DNA from: Candidatus Adiutrix sp.
GTDB taxonomy: Bacteria; Desulfobacterota; Desulfarculia; Adiutricales; Adiutricaceae
DNA: 6,968 nt
Assembly: GCA_031285975.1 (NCBI GenBank)
Contig: JAITVE010000365.1
Coordinates: forward strand, 1-6,968
Reading direction: 5' to 3'
Below, one piece after another: positions 1-5,798 of this stretch. A program made the position numbers and the translations under genes. Position 1 is the stretch's first letter. Each line of letters opens with the position of its first letter. Below the pieces are notes generated by a model that worked only from the letters and a program-made list of their open reading frames with translations, had not been told where the DNA came from and did not search any database.

Positions 1-1
1 C

Positions 2-967
2 CTGACCCCGGCCAACGCCCGCCGCTGTATGCTCTGCACCGACGACCGCGAAGCCGCCGACATCCTGGCCAACGGGCACCTCAACCGCAGCCTGCGCCAG
101 TGCGTGGCCGAAGGGGTCGATCCGCTTCTGGCCGTCACCCTGGGCACCCTCAACGCCGCCGAGTGTTACCGCCTGCACAATAAAGGGGCCATCGCCCCGG
201 GCCGGGACGCCGACCTGGCCATTGTCGCCGACCTGAAAGATTTCGAAGTCACCCGCGTTTTCACCGCCGGGCGGGAAGTGGCCCGCAACGGCCAAATGCT
301 CTCCGCGCCCCAGGATATCGATTCCGACAAAGTGCGGCACACCGTCTATCTCTCTAAAGTGACGGAGGCCAGCTTCCGGCTGCCCCTGCGCTGCGGCACG
401 GTGCGGGCCATCGGCCTGATCCCCAACAGCGTCCTGACCAAAAATCTCACCCTCACCGTCAACCGCGACCCGAATGGCGATTTTGACCCGCGCCTCAACC
501 CCGGCCTGAACAAGCTGGCCGTCATTGAGCGGCACCGGGCCAGCGGCCGCATCGGCCTGGGCATTTTAGAGGGCTATGGCCTGAAAAACGGGGCCCTGGC
601 CGTCACCGTGGCCCACGATTCCCACAACCTGGTGGTGGCCGGGGACAACGACGCCGACATGCTGGCCGCCGTGAAGGACGTGAAAAAAATCGGCGGCGGT
701 TTTTCCCTCTGCGGCGGCGGCCAGGTGCTGGCCAACCTGCCGCTGCCCGTGGCCGGGCTCATGAGCGACCGCCCGGCGGAAGAAGTCGCCGCCGCCCTGG
801 AGCGCCTGATTGAGACCGCCCGCCGCGAACTGGGCCTGCCGGACAGCTTCAATCCGCTCATGAAGCTGGTTTTCCTGACCCTGCCGGTAATCCCGGAGCT
901 GAAGCTGACCTGCAACGGGCTGTTTGACGTGAGCAGCTTTTCCCTGGTGGATATCTGCAAAGATTAG
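2..967 (+). CDS. ade: Adenine deaminase, C-terminal part (5' end outside window)
   Basis: This is the last 321 codons of an adenine deaminase, the metal-dependent amidohydrolase that converts adenine to hypoxanthine and ammonia in cytoplasmic purine salvage. The frame is open from base 2, so the start lies upstream. The fragment opens with the end of the amidohydrolase barrel: MLCTDD at fragment residues 10-15 carries the conserved active-site aspartate region. Next comes the typical amidohydrolase composite segment (GTLNAAECYRLHNKGAIAPG, then GRDADLAIV). The second half is the adenine-deaminase C-terminal domain, recognisable from GRIGLGILEGYGLKNGALA, then TVAHDSHNLVVAG and GGGFSLCGGG. The protein ends normally at TAG (965-967). 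Whole family members are usually near 570-600 residues, so a little over half is seen. No terminator directly follows; palindromic repeats begin about 30 bases downstream. The family call is firm. Substrate preference cannot be judged without the N-terminal half. Confidence 0.93.
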   Translation: MTPANARRCMLCTDDREAADILANGHLNRSLRQCVAEGVDPLLAVTLGTLNAAECYRLHNKGAIAPGRDADLAIVADLKDFEVTRVFTAGREVARNGQMLSAPQDIDSDKVRHTVYLSKVTEASFRLPLRCGTVRAIGLIPNSVLTKNLTLTVNRDPNGDFDPRLNPGLNKLAVIERHRASGRIGLGILEGYGLKNGALAVTVAHDSHNLVVAGDNDADMLAAVKDVKKIGGGFSLCGGGQVLANLPLPVAGLMSDRPAEEVAAALERLIETARRELGLPDSFNPLMKLVFLTLPVIPELKLTCNGLFDVSSFSLVDICKD

Positions 968-995
968 GGCCGGGGCTTGCGCATCAATCCCTTTC

Positions 996-1022
996 CGGCG
1001 CCCCGGCGAAGGCCGGGGCCCA
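996..1022 (-). repeat. REP-like palindromic repeat, copy 1 (GC-rich)
   Basis: An 8-bp perfect inverted repeat, GCCCCGGC (1000-1007) and GCCGGGGC (1012-1019), surrounds a GAAG loop and is flanked by CGGC on the left and CCA on the right. It aligns without gaps to copy 2 at 1071-1097, in the same orientation and 75 bp apart. Palindromes of this form are widespread in proteobacterial intergenic DNA and can be mobilised by REP-associated transposases. No T-run follows on either side, so it is not a simple terminator, although it could protect the 3' end of the ade mRNA. Confidence 0.75.
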
Positions 1023-1070
1023 TGCCTTTCTCTTCGCGGCTTGTCGCCACACTCTCCATGCCCCCACCGC

Positions 1071-1097
1071 CGTCATTCCTGCGGAGGCAGGAATCCA
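1071..1097 (-). repeat. REP-like palindromic repeat, copy 2
   Basis: An 8-bp perfect inverted repeat, ATTCCTGC (1075-1082) and GCAGGAAT (1087-1094), has a GGAG loop and is flanked by CGTC and CCA. The form CGTCATTCCTGC...GCAGGAATCCA is a familiar dispersed bacterial repeat, and on the minus strand it translates as WIPASAGMT. Compared with copy 1, four of the eight stem pairs differ, and all four differ on both sides so that pairing is kept. Confidence 0.8.
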
Positions 1098-1142
1098 TTT
1101 CCAGAGCCGCAGGATGTTGCCAGCCTCTCCGCCGTCCCAATC

Positions 1143-1182
1143 AAAAAAAGCCCGGCGACCGCTTGTGGAAGCTGTCGCCGGG
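1143..1182 (-). terminator. Strong intrinsic terminator, minus strand
   Basis: Read on the minus strand, CCCGGCGAC (1182-1174) pairs perfectly with GTCGCCGGG (1159-1151). An inner stem AAGC/GCTT with a 4-base loop (1172-1161) extends the hairpin to 13 bp with a single mismatch. After one C (1150) follows a run of seven T (1149-1143). There is no A-run on the other side, so it works leftward only. No minus-strand protein gene ends just before it. The toxin-antitoxin operon has its own terminator further right, so this one probably ends a separate short transcript. Confidence 0.8.
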
Positions 1183-1281
1183 GAAGGGGTTGGGGTGGAG
1201 GATAGAGCCTGAGAGGCTCCTTCGGCCAGCTTCAAGGGTGCGCAAACCGGCCGAAATCTTCAGAAAATTTTTGCGGCGCGA

Positions 1282-1299
1282 GGCATATAATTATATGCC
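1282..1299. repeat. 18-bp perfect palindrome in AT-rich island
   Basis: GGCATATAA (1282-1290) is followed directly by its reverse complement TTATATGCC (1291-1299), with no spacer. Both strands therefore carry a TATAAT hexamer (1286-1291 plus, 1295-1290 minus). Neither has a convincing -35 box at the right distance, so I favour a protein-binding site over a promoter. It lies about 15-30 bases downstream of the predicted start of the candidate minus-strand RNA. Confidence 0.6.
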
Positions 1300-1317
1300 A
1301 TAGATATATTATTAATA

Positions 1318-1346
1318 AGATTATCGCACTTTATTGCTATAGTCAA
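1318..1346 (-). promoter_or_regulatory. Probable sigma70-type promoter with operator-like inverted repeat
   Basis: On the minus strand a TTGACT -35 box (1346-1341) is followed by TAATCT (1323-1318) at a spacing of 17. An alternative is the extended -10 TGC-GATAAT (GATAAT at 1325-1320) at a spacing of 15. Between the boxes lies an imperfect inverted repeat, TATCGCA (1322-1328) and TGCTATA (1335-1341), matching at 6 of 7 positions. This is a common place for a repressor site. The only thing downstream is the gene-free stretch that ends at the terminator at 1143. Confidence 0.5.
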
Positions 1347-1413
1347 GCGTAATTATATATACTTTATGTGGCGCCGCTTCTCCTTTTCCGCCCCAGATAG
1401 AGTGTAGAAATGC

Positions 1414-1440
1414 CAAAAGCCCCCATGCCGGGGGCTTTTG
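1414..1440 (-). terminator. Bidirectional intrinsic terminator behind the toxin gene
   Basis: CAAAAGCCCCC (1414-1424) and GGGGGCTTTTG (1430-1440) form a perfect 11-bp stem with a 5-base loop. The A and T runs are part of the stem, so it can stop transcription in either direction. Its likely job is to end the toxin-antitoxin transcript 65 bases after the toxin stop codon. It could also stop rightward transcription arriving from ade. Confidence 0.8.
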
Positions 1441-1505
1441 CGTGAAGATGAGGCTGCGTTATTGCTTCAGGTCAAGCTCGGGTGAAGAATCACCGTAAGC
1501 TTTTA

Positions 1506-1790
1506 TTACTTGAACAGTCTGCTGTGGGAACCGATGCGGACAAGCCAGAGAGCATCATCACTGGGTTTGCTATAAATCAGCAGCAAGTCCGGTTTGATAT
1601 GGCACTCCCGATGGCCTTTCCAGTCGCCGACCAGTTCATGGTCTCGGTATCGCTCCGGCAACGGCTGGTCAGCGGCCAGGAGGCTCACTGCGGTCATGAG
1701 CGCAGTGTCCAGGGCGGGAGCTTGGCGGGGATTGGCCCGTGCCGCCTTGAAGTCCGCTTTAAACTGACCGGCACGTTTAATCGTCCGCAT
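1506..1790 (-). CDS. yafQ: YafQ-family mRNA interferase toxin (RelE superfamily)
   Basis: This 94-residue protein matches the YafQ branch of the RelE-like toxins, which cut mRNA in the ribosomal A site. The diagnostic core is intact: YRDHELVGDWKGHRECHIKPD, counted in pieces as YRDH at 48-51, GDWKGHR at 55-61 and CHIKPD at 63-68, then LLLIY and RIGSHSRLF. The residues matching the E. coli YafQ active site are all present: H51, H64, D68, H89 and F93. The length equals the family norm. The start ATG lies inside the end of the antitoxin gene with a 14-bp overlap, and no clear ribosome-binding site precedes it, so translation probably depends on the antitoxin being translated first. The toxin looks functional. 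It is predicted to be neutralised by the upstream DinJ-like protein. Confidence 0.92.
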   Translation of the reverse strand: MRTIKRAGQFKADFKAARANPRQAPALDTALMTAVSLLAADQPLPERYRDHELVGDWKGHRECHIKPDLLLIYSKPSDDALWLVRIGSHSRLFK

Positions 1791-2046
1791 TCAGGTCAGC
1801 CATAAGCGCTTCAACGCTGGTGAAAGATTTGCCGCCGCCGGAAGCCAGTTCCGCCATCGCCGCCAGAGTTTCCTTATTGGGCACCTTGACCTCGAAAGGC
1901 AGCCGCTTTTCATTGGCAACCCTCCGCATCAAAAGACGTATGGCATCGGACACGGAAAGACCCATCGCCGCCAGAGCTTCGGTGGCCATAGCCTTGGTCG
2001 CAGGGTCGATTCTGGCCCGGACGTAGCTGTCGTGACTTTGAGTCAT
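1777..2046 (-). CDS. dinJ: DinJ/RelB-family antitoxin
   Basis: This 89-residue protein starts with a ribbon-helix-helix domain of the RelB/DinJ type: a short strand (SYVRARIDP, about residues 7-15) followed by two helices (TKAMATEALAAMGLS, then VSDAIRLLMRRVA, about 17-44). The C-terminal half (about 50-89) is the part that in DinJ wraps the toxin. The N-terminal domain should dimerise and repress its own operon by binding the palindrome at 2065-2087. The start is well supported by GGAGGT (2057-2052) five bases upstream of ATG. The gene overlaps the YafQ-type toxin by 14 bp in the usual antitoxin-first order. Confidence 0.9.
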   Translation of the reverse strand: MTQSHDSYVRARIDPATKAMATEALAAMGLSVSDAIRLLMRRVANEKRLPFEVKVPNKETLAAMAELASGGGKSFTSVEALMADLNADD

Positions 2047-2063
2047 ATTGCACCTCCATATAA

Positions 2064-2092
2064 ATTGTAGTCCTATGTGGACTACAAGTCAA
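2064..2092 (-). promoter_or_regulatory. Promoter of the toxin-antitoxin operon
   Basis: On the minus strand, TTGACT (2092-2087) and TACAAT (2069-2064) are separated by exactly 17 bases. Each matches the sigma70 consensus at five of six positions. The -10 box ends 17 bases before the antitoxin start codon, leaving a very short leader that contains the GGAGGT ribosome-binding site. The -35 box begins three bases after the stop codon of the upstream nucleotidyltransferase gene. Confidence 0.8.
2065..2087. promoter_or_regulatory. Palindromic operator for DinJ-YafQ autoregulation
   Basis: TTGTAGTCC (2065-2073) and GGACTACAA (2079-2087) are perfect 9-bp inverted arms around TATGT. The palindrome fills the whole promoter spacer and covers most of the -10 box and one base of the -35 box, so a bound antitoxin or complex would exclude RNA polymerase. 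Position and symmetry are what is expected of a RelB/DinJ operator. The binding protein is inferred, not shown. Confidence 0.75.
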
Positions 2093-2095
2093 GGG

Positions 2096-4795
2096 CTATA
2101 GCTCGGCTTCGTTAGGCTCGGCGACAACCTCCGGCAGAGGCGGCAAGGTGGCTTTGACCAGGGCTATTTCATCGGCTTTGGAGGACACCAGGCCGTTTAA
2201 GCGGGCCAGGCGCAGGTTCTCGTAGATGCGGCGGATGGCCGGGCCCTGGGGGAGGCCCAGGCTTATCAGGTCGCGGCCGTTTAAGAGGGGCTTCAGGCTG
2301 CGGTAGGTGGTGAGGAAGGCCGCCCCGGCCTGGGACAGTTCCTCGTTCTCCGTTTTGGCCATAATGAACAGGATGGTGGCCCAGCTCAGGCCGTTGAACA
2401 GGCTGAAACTCTCGCCGGGGGGGAAGGGGCGGAGGGCTTTTTTGAAGCGCGACAAAACATCGTCCGCCCTCGGCCGTTCTTCGGTGAGGATCAAGGCCTC
2501 TTTTTTCTTCAGGCTCAGGGAGGCCGCCAGTTCCTCCAGCTCGCGCGGCTTGAGGCGGTCGGTGAGGGCCATCAGGTAGACGAACCAGGCCTGAGGCAGC
2601 TTTTCGGGAAAGGTCAGCGCCAGCCAGTCCCGCACCCGGCGCACCCGGTTGAATATTTTGCTGTGCAGGGGCCGCAGGGCGATTTTGGGGTGGACGTATG
2701 GGAGCAGGCCAAAATCGTTGAGCCGCTTGATGGCCGGGCCGGGGTCGTCCTCGCTGAGAATGAGCTTCAGTTCGTTCAAGAGCCGGTGGCGGTCGATGCT
2801 GGTGAGGAAATTGTTCCGCACCGCGCCCTCCAAAAGGTTGGCGGCCATTTTGCTGATTTTGAAGCCCAGCCGGGCCTCGAAGCGCACGGCCCGGAAGGCG
2901 CGGGTGGGGTCTTCGACAAAGCTGAGGTTGTGCAGCACCCGGATGTAGCCGTCCTTGATGTCCTGGTAGCCCCGGTAAAAATCCATCAGTTCGCCGAAGG
3001 TGGCCGGGTTGAGGGACACGGCCAGGCTGTTGATGGTGAAGTCGCGGCGGTAGAGATCCAGGCGCAGGGTGCCGGCCTGCACGTCCGGCAGGGCACCGGG
3101 CTGCGAATACGATTCCCGCCGGGTGGTGGAAATGTCCAGCACATAGCCGTCGGCGGTTTCCAGGGTGGCGGTCAGAAAGCGCGGGTGGCGGACGACCTTG
3201 GTGATTTTGTGGGCCCGGGCGGCGCGGGCCACGAAATCGTTGATTTCGCCGTCCATGGTCAAATCCATGTCGTGGCAGCTGTTGCGCATGATGAGGTCGC
3301 GCACGCAGCCGCCCACGGCGTAGAGGTTCACCCCGGCCTGCTCGGCCAGGTAGCCCAGCTTGCGCAGCAAATCCAACTGGCCGGGCTCCATAATTTCGCG
3401 CATCAGGGCCGATAGGTTGCGGCGGCCGGCCTCCGGGCGGGGGGCGGCGGAATCGGCTAAACCCGCGCCGCCGGCCCCGGCCAGAACTTGCAACAGATCG
3501 GTGCGGGTGATGACCCCCACGGCCAGGCCGTTTTCCACCACCGGCAGCACCCGCTGCTTGCGGTCAACAATGATTTCCTTCACCTCCATGAAGCTGGCCT
3601 CCGGGGGGACGGAGATGAATTCCGAGTTCATGAAGGCGCTGACCGGGTAGTCCAACAGGCCGTGGTACAGGGCCTTGGAGGTGTTGTGCTCGGAGATGAA
3701 GCCCACCGTCCGGCCCTGGCGGTCAACCACCAGCAGGACGTTGATGCTGAACTTTATCATAATTTCGCGGGCTTCGCTCAGGGTTTGGCTCTCGCTCACG
3801 GTGATGGGGGGGTAGACCATGAGGGTGCGGGCCAGGTAAAAGGCCCCGAGGGCCTCGCCCAGCACTTCGTCCAGCTTTTTGCGGGCCTCGTTTAAACTCA
3901 TGTTTTTGACGCTGGCGGCGGCCGCCGAGGGGTGCCCGCCGCCGCCGAACTCGCGGGCGATGCGGGCCGCGTCCACCGCGCTCTGGCGGGAGCGGATGAC
4001 CAGCTGCACCTTGTTGTCCATGCCCACCAGCACGAAGAGGGTGGACAGGCCCATGATTTCCATCATCTTATGGGCCAGCACGGCCACGTCGTCCACATAA
4101 TGCTCGGTCTGGGCGGTGGCGATGACGATGCTCAGGCCCCGGGCCTGGCGGGTTTCGGCGGAGTCGATGAGGCTGCTCAAGAGGGCCAGCTGGTCGGTGG
4201 TCATTTCCCGCACTGTGAGCTGCGAGACCACCCCCAAGTCGGCCCCCCGGCGCAAAAGCTCGGCCCCGGCCAGGTAGTCGCGGGCGGTGGTGGAACTGAA
4301 GGTGAAGGAGCCGGTGTCTTCGTAAAGGCCCACGGCCATCATGGTGGCTTCGTCCTGGGCCAGTTCCAGGCCGCAGTCGTTGATAAGCTCGGTCAGGAGA
4401 GTCACCGTGGCCCCCACGGGCTCCACCACTTCCACGGTGCCCGCCATGTCGCCGGGCGCGTCCACGTGGTGGTCGTAGATGTGAATGTCCAAATCGGGGT
4501 TGTTCAGCACGGCCCGCACTTCGCCCAAGCGGCCCGGCTGGCGGGTATCCACCACCACCAGGCGGCCCACCTGGCTGAGGTCAACGTCCTTGACCTTGGC
4601 CGGTTCCAGAAGGTGGATGAGGGACTGGATGAAAAAATGCCGCAAATTTTTCTCCGAGCCGCCGGGGAACACCAGCAGCGCCTCGGGATACAGCTTGCGG
4701 GCGGCCACCATGGAGCCCACCGCGTCGTAGTCGGGATTGAAATGGGTGGTGATGATGGTGAGGGGCCGTTTTAGCTCTATTTTTTTGTCGCTCAT
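2096..4795 (-). CDS. DHH phosphodiesterase / CBS pair / tRNA nucleotidyltransferase fusion
   Basis: This 899-residue cytoplasmic protein has three parts. Residues 10-310 form a DHH-DHHA1 phosphodiesterase of the NrnA/GdpP type with all metal motifs present: HFNPDYDAVGS (18-28), D83 in VVDT, DHH (108-110), YEDTGSF (158-164) and GGGGHPS (284-290). Residues 325-440 form a tandem CBS pair, which usually binds adenosine nucleotides. Residues 475-700 are a class II nucleotidyltransferase head: GGCVRD (495-500), HDMD with metal ligands D509 and D511, RRDFTINS (583-590) and EDPTR (628-632). About 200 helical residues follow, and no HD domain is visible. Full-length enzymes of this design are known as A-adding tRNA nucleotidyltransferases (Aquifex) and as multidomain poly(A) polymerase-type proteins in deltaproteobacteria. 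The loop before RRDFT, typically missing in CC-adding enzymes, is present (about 558-582), which favours A-adding, CCA-adding or poly(A) activity. The start overlaps xerD by ATGA, implying translational coupling. No terminator follows the stop. Confidence 0.9.
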   Translation of the reverse strand: MSDKKIELKRPLTIITTHFNPDYDAVGSMVAARKLYPEALLVFPGGSEKNLRHFFIQSLIHLLEPAKVKDVDLSQVGRLVVVDTRQPGRLGEVRAVLNNPDLDIHIYDHHVDAPGDMAGTVEVVEPVGATVTLLTELINDCGLELAQDEATMMAVGLYEDTGSFTFSSTTARDYLAGAELLRRGADLGVVSQLTVREMTTDQLALLSSLIDSAETRQARGLSIVIATAQTEHYVDDVAVLAHKMMEIMGLSTLFVLVGMDNKVQLVIRSRQSAVDAARIAREFGGGGHPSAAAASVKNMSLNEARKKLDEVLGEALGAFYLARTLMVYPPITVSESQTLSEAREIMIKFSINVLLVVDRQGRTVGFISEHNTSKALYHGLLDYPVSAFMNSEFISVPPEASFMEVKEIIVDRKQRVLPVVENGLAVGVITRTDLLQVLAGAGGAGLADSAAPRPEAGRRNLSALMREIMEPGQLDLLRKLGYLAEQAGVNLYAVGGCVRDLIMRNSCHDMDLTMDGEINDFVARAARAHKITKVVRHPRFLTATLETADGYVLDISTTRRESYSQPGALPDVQAGTLRLDLYRRDFTINSLAVSLNPATFGELMDFYRGYQDIKDGYIRVLHNLSFVEDPTRAFRAVRFEARLGFKISKMAANLLEGAVRNNFLTSIDRHRLLNELKLILSEDDPGPAIKRLNDFGLLPYVHPKIALRPLHSKIFNRVRRVRDWLALTFPEKLPQAWFVYLMALTDRLKPRELEELAASLSLKKKEALILTEERPRADDVLSRFKKALRPFPPGESFSLFNGLSWATILFIMAKTENEELSQAGAAFLTTYRSLKPLLNGRDLISLGLPQGPAIRRIYENLRLARLNGLVSSKADEIALVKATLPPLPEVVAEPNEAEL

Positions 4796-5721
4796 TTACT
4801 TGTATCCGCCCTGGGATGGAACTGACGGTGCACCCGGCCGAGACGGCCAGCCCCGACTTTGATATAAATTTCGGTGGTGGCCAGGCTGGCGTGGCCCAGC
4901 ATCATCTGCACGGCCCGGAGGTCGGCCCCGCCCTCCACTAAATGGGTGGCGAAGGAATGCCTGAGCACGTGGGGGGTGACGCCCTCCAGCCCCAGCTGCC
5001 CGGCGTATTCCCCCAGAACGCGCCAAAAATATTGCCGGGAGAGCCGCCCGCCCCGCTTATTGAGAAACACCAGCCCGCCGCTTTTGGGCCCGGCCAAATG
5101 GGGGCGGGCCTGGCGGAAATATTCGGCCAAAAGGTTCGCCGCCACTTCGCCCATGGGGGCCAGGCGCTCTTTGTCCCCCTTGCCGCGCACTCGCAGGAAG
5201 GAATCTTCCAGGTTGACCTGCGAGAGCGTTAAATCCAAAAGTTCCGAGACCCGCAGCCCGGCGGAATACATCAGCTCAAACATGGTTCGGTTGCGCAGGC
5301 CCAGGGGGGTGTCGGTTTCCGGGGCCTCCACCAGGCGGCGCACTTCTTCTGTGCCCAGGGCCTTGGGCAGGGACTGGGGCAGCTTGGGGCTCTCAAAATT
5401 GTGGGCCGGGCTCTGCTCCACAATCTTTTCATCCTCCAAAAAGCGGAAAAAGGCCCGGATGGCCGACAGGGCCCGCGCCCGGCTGCGGGGGGCCAGGGTA
5501 TCGGCGAGTTCCAGCAGATAGGCCATCAGGCGGCCCCGGTCAACCCGCTCCCAGCCATTGATATCCCGCGTTGCCAGCCAGGTGAGGAAGGCCGTCAAGT
5601 CCCGCCCATAGGCCGCGATAGTGTGGCCCGAGAGATTCCGCTCCACGCGCAAATGCCCCAGATAGAGATCCAGGGCGTTTTCAAAAGCGGCCGGGAGGGC
5701 TGGCAACAGGTCGTTTTTCAT
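4792..5721 (-). CDS. xerD: Tyrosine recombinase XerD/XerC family
   Basis: This 309-residue site-specific recombinase has an N-terminal SAM-like core-binding domain (about residues 10-100, from [19 protein letters not shown]) and a C-terminal catalytic domain with all active residues. These are R157 (AGLRVSE), K181 (RGKGDKER), H251 and R254 ([10 protein letters not shown]), H277 (LGHASL) and the nucleophile Y286 (TEIYIKV). The spacing follows E. coli XerD closely, and the C-terminal HRQFHPRA resembles the XerD ending. With a partner it would resolve chromosome dimers at dif. The frame stays open to an ATG at 5799, but the predicted transcription start near 5749 lies inside that extension. The ATG at 5721, preceded by AAGGAG at a slightly long spacing of 11, gives the normal family length, so I chose it. 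The stop codon overlaps the start of the next gene. XerC versus XerD cannot be settled with certainty. Confidence 0.93.
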   Translation of the reverse strand: MKNDLLPALPAAFENALDLYLGHLRVERNLSGHTIAAYGRDLTAFLTWLATRDINGWERVDRGRLMAYLLELADTLAPRSRARALSAIRAFFRFLEDEKIVEQSPAHNFESPKLPQSLPKALGTEEVRRLVEAPETDTPLGLRNRTMFELMYSAGLRVSELLDLTLSQVNLEDSFLRVRGKGDKERLAPMGEVAANLLAEYFRQARPHLAGPKSGGLVFLNKRGGRLSRQYFWRVLGEYAGQLGLEGVTPHVLRHSFATHLVEGGADLRAVQMMLGHASLATTEIYIKVGAGRLGRVHRQFHPRADTSK

Positions 5722-5736
5722 TCCGGGTTCCGCTCC

Positions 5737-5765
5737 TTGGCGAGATACTGCGTTTATTGTATAAT
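5737..5765 (+). promoter_or_regulatory. Promoter of rnhB-yraN-rsmI
   Basis: TTGGCG (5737-5742) and a consensus TATAAT (5760-5765) are separated by 17 bases. Transcription should begin near 5772, leaving a leader of about 27 bases with TAAGGT (5786-5791) ahead of the rnhB ATG at 5799. This promoter occupies the same DNA as the leftward xerD promoter. Confidence 0.75.
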
Positions 5766-5783
5766 ACGGGTGATTTTTGTCAA
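5756..5783 (-). promoter_or_regulatory. Promoter of xerD and the fusion gene
   Basis: On the minus strand a consensus TTGACA (5783-5778) and TACAAT (5761-5756) are spaced by 16 bases. The start should fall near 5749, about 28 bases before the xerD ATG at 5721. This rules out the longer in-frame xerD start at 5799 for this transcript. The -10 box shares two bases with the -10 box of the rightward promoter. Confidence 0.78.
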
Positions 5784-5798
5784 TGTAAGGTTCTATCA

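Larger units (their letters stand above)
1143..1312 (-). ncRNA. Candidate small RNA, about 170 nt
   Basis: A good minus-strand promoter (1318-1346) and the strong terminator at 1143-1182 frame a stretch without a protein gene. The predicted transcript would begin near 1311-1313 and end in the T-run at 1143. Besides the terminator hairpin it can form two more stems: TTCGGCC (1255-1249) with GGCCGAA (1227-1221), and GAGCCT (1219-1214) with AGGCTC (1210-1205). The 5' part contains the 18-bp palindrome and a 13-codon open frame (1301-1260, MAYNYMPRAAKIF), so it could instead be the leader or relic of a lost gene. It matches no RNA family I can name with confidence. The boundaries and the existence of the RNA are inferred from the promoter and terminator alone. 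Confidence 0.35.
968..1505. other. Gene-free spacer of 538 bp with repeats, terminators and an AT-rich island
   Basis: No reading frame here resembles a protein. The open frames on both strands run through the palindromic repeats; on the minus strand these give WIPASAGMT-like strings, a common artefact of translated repeats. From left to right the spacer holds two palindromic repeats (996-1097), a minus-strand terminator hairpin (1143-1182), two small inverted repeats (1205-1255), an AT-rich island that is about 24% GC over 1281-1370 by my count, and a bidirectional terminator (1414-1440). The last 65 bases before the toxin gene hold only a weak 5-bp hairpin. Confidence 0.7.

Noticed and set aside
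1185..1255. CTGAGA on the plus strand and ACCCTTGAA on the minus strand look like pieces of a TPP (THI-box) riboswitch.
   Set aside because: The two pieces lie on opposite strands and the rest of the consensus is missing; no thiamine gene is adjacent.
1205..1260. Minus-strand string GCCGAAGGAGCC...CTCTCAGGC resembles the core of a glycine riboswitch aptamer.
   Set aside because: The upstream GGAGAG half that pairs with CTCTC is missing, the expected AAAAGGAC tail is absent, and no glycine-related gene lies downstream.
977..1303. Open frames on both strands through the ade-TA spacer (plus 977-1303, minus 984-1235).
   Set aside because: They translate the palindromic repeats and the terminator hairpin, lack a good ribosome-binding site and resemble no family.
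1910..2092. A minus-strand frame of 60 codons starting upstream of the antitoxin.
   Set aside because: It would start inside the antitoxin promoter, overlaps the antitoxin out of frame, and has no family resemblance.
3932..4774. Long plus-strand open frames (up to 280 codons) opposite the fusion gene.
   Set aside because: They are antisense by-products of high-GC codon usage, rich in His, Gly and Ala, and lie over well-conserved domains on the other strand.
4792..5721. Possibility that the tyrosine recombinase marks an integrated element with att sites.
   Set aside because: Length, motif spacing and housekeeping neighbours fit chromosomal XerD; I saw no flanking direct repeats, tRNA gene or phage genes.
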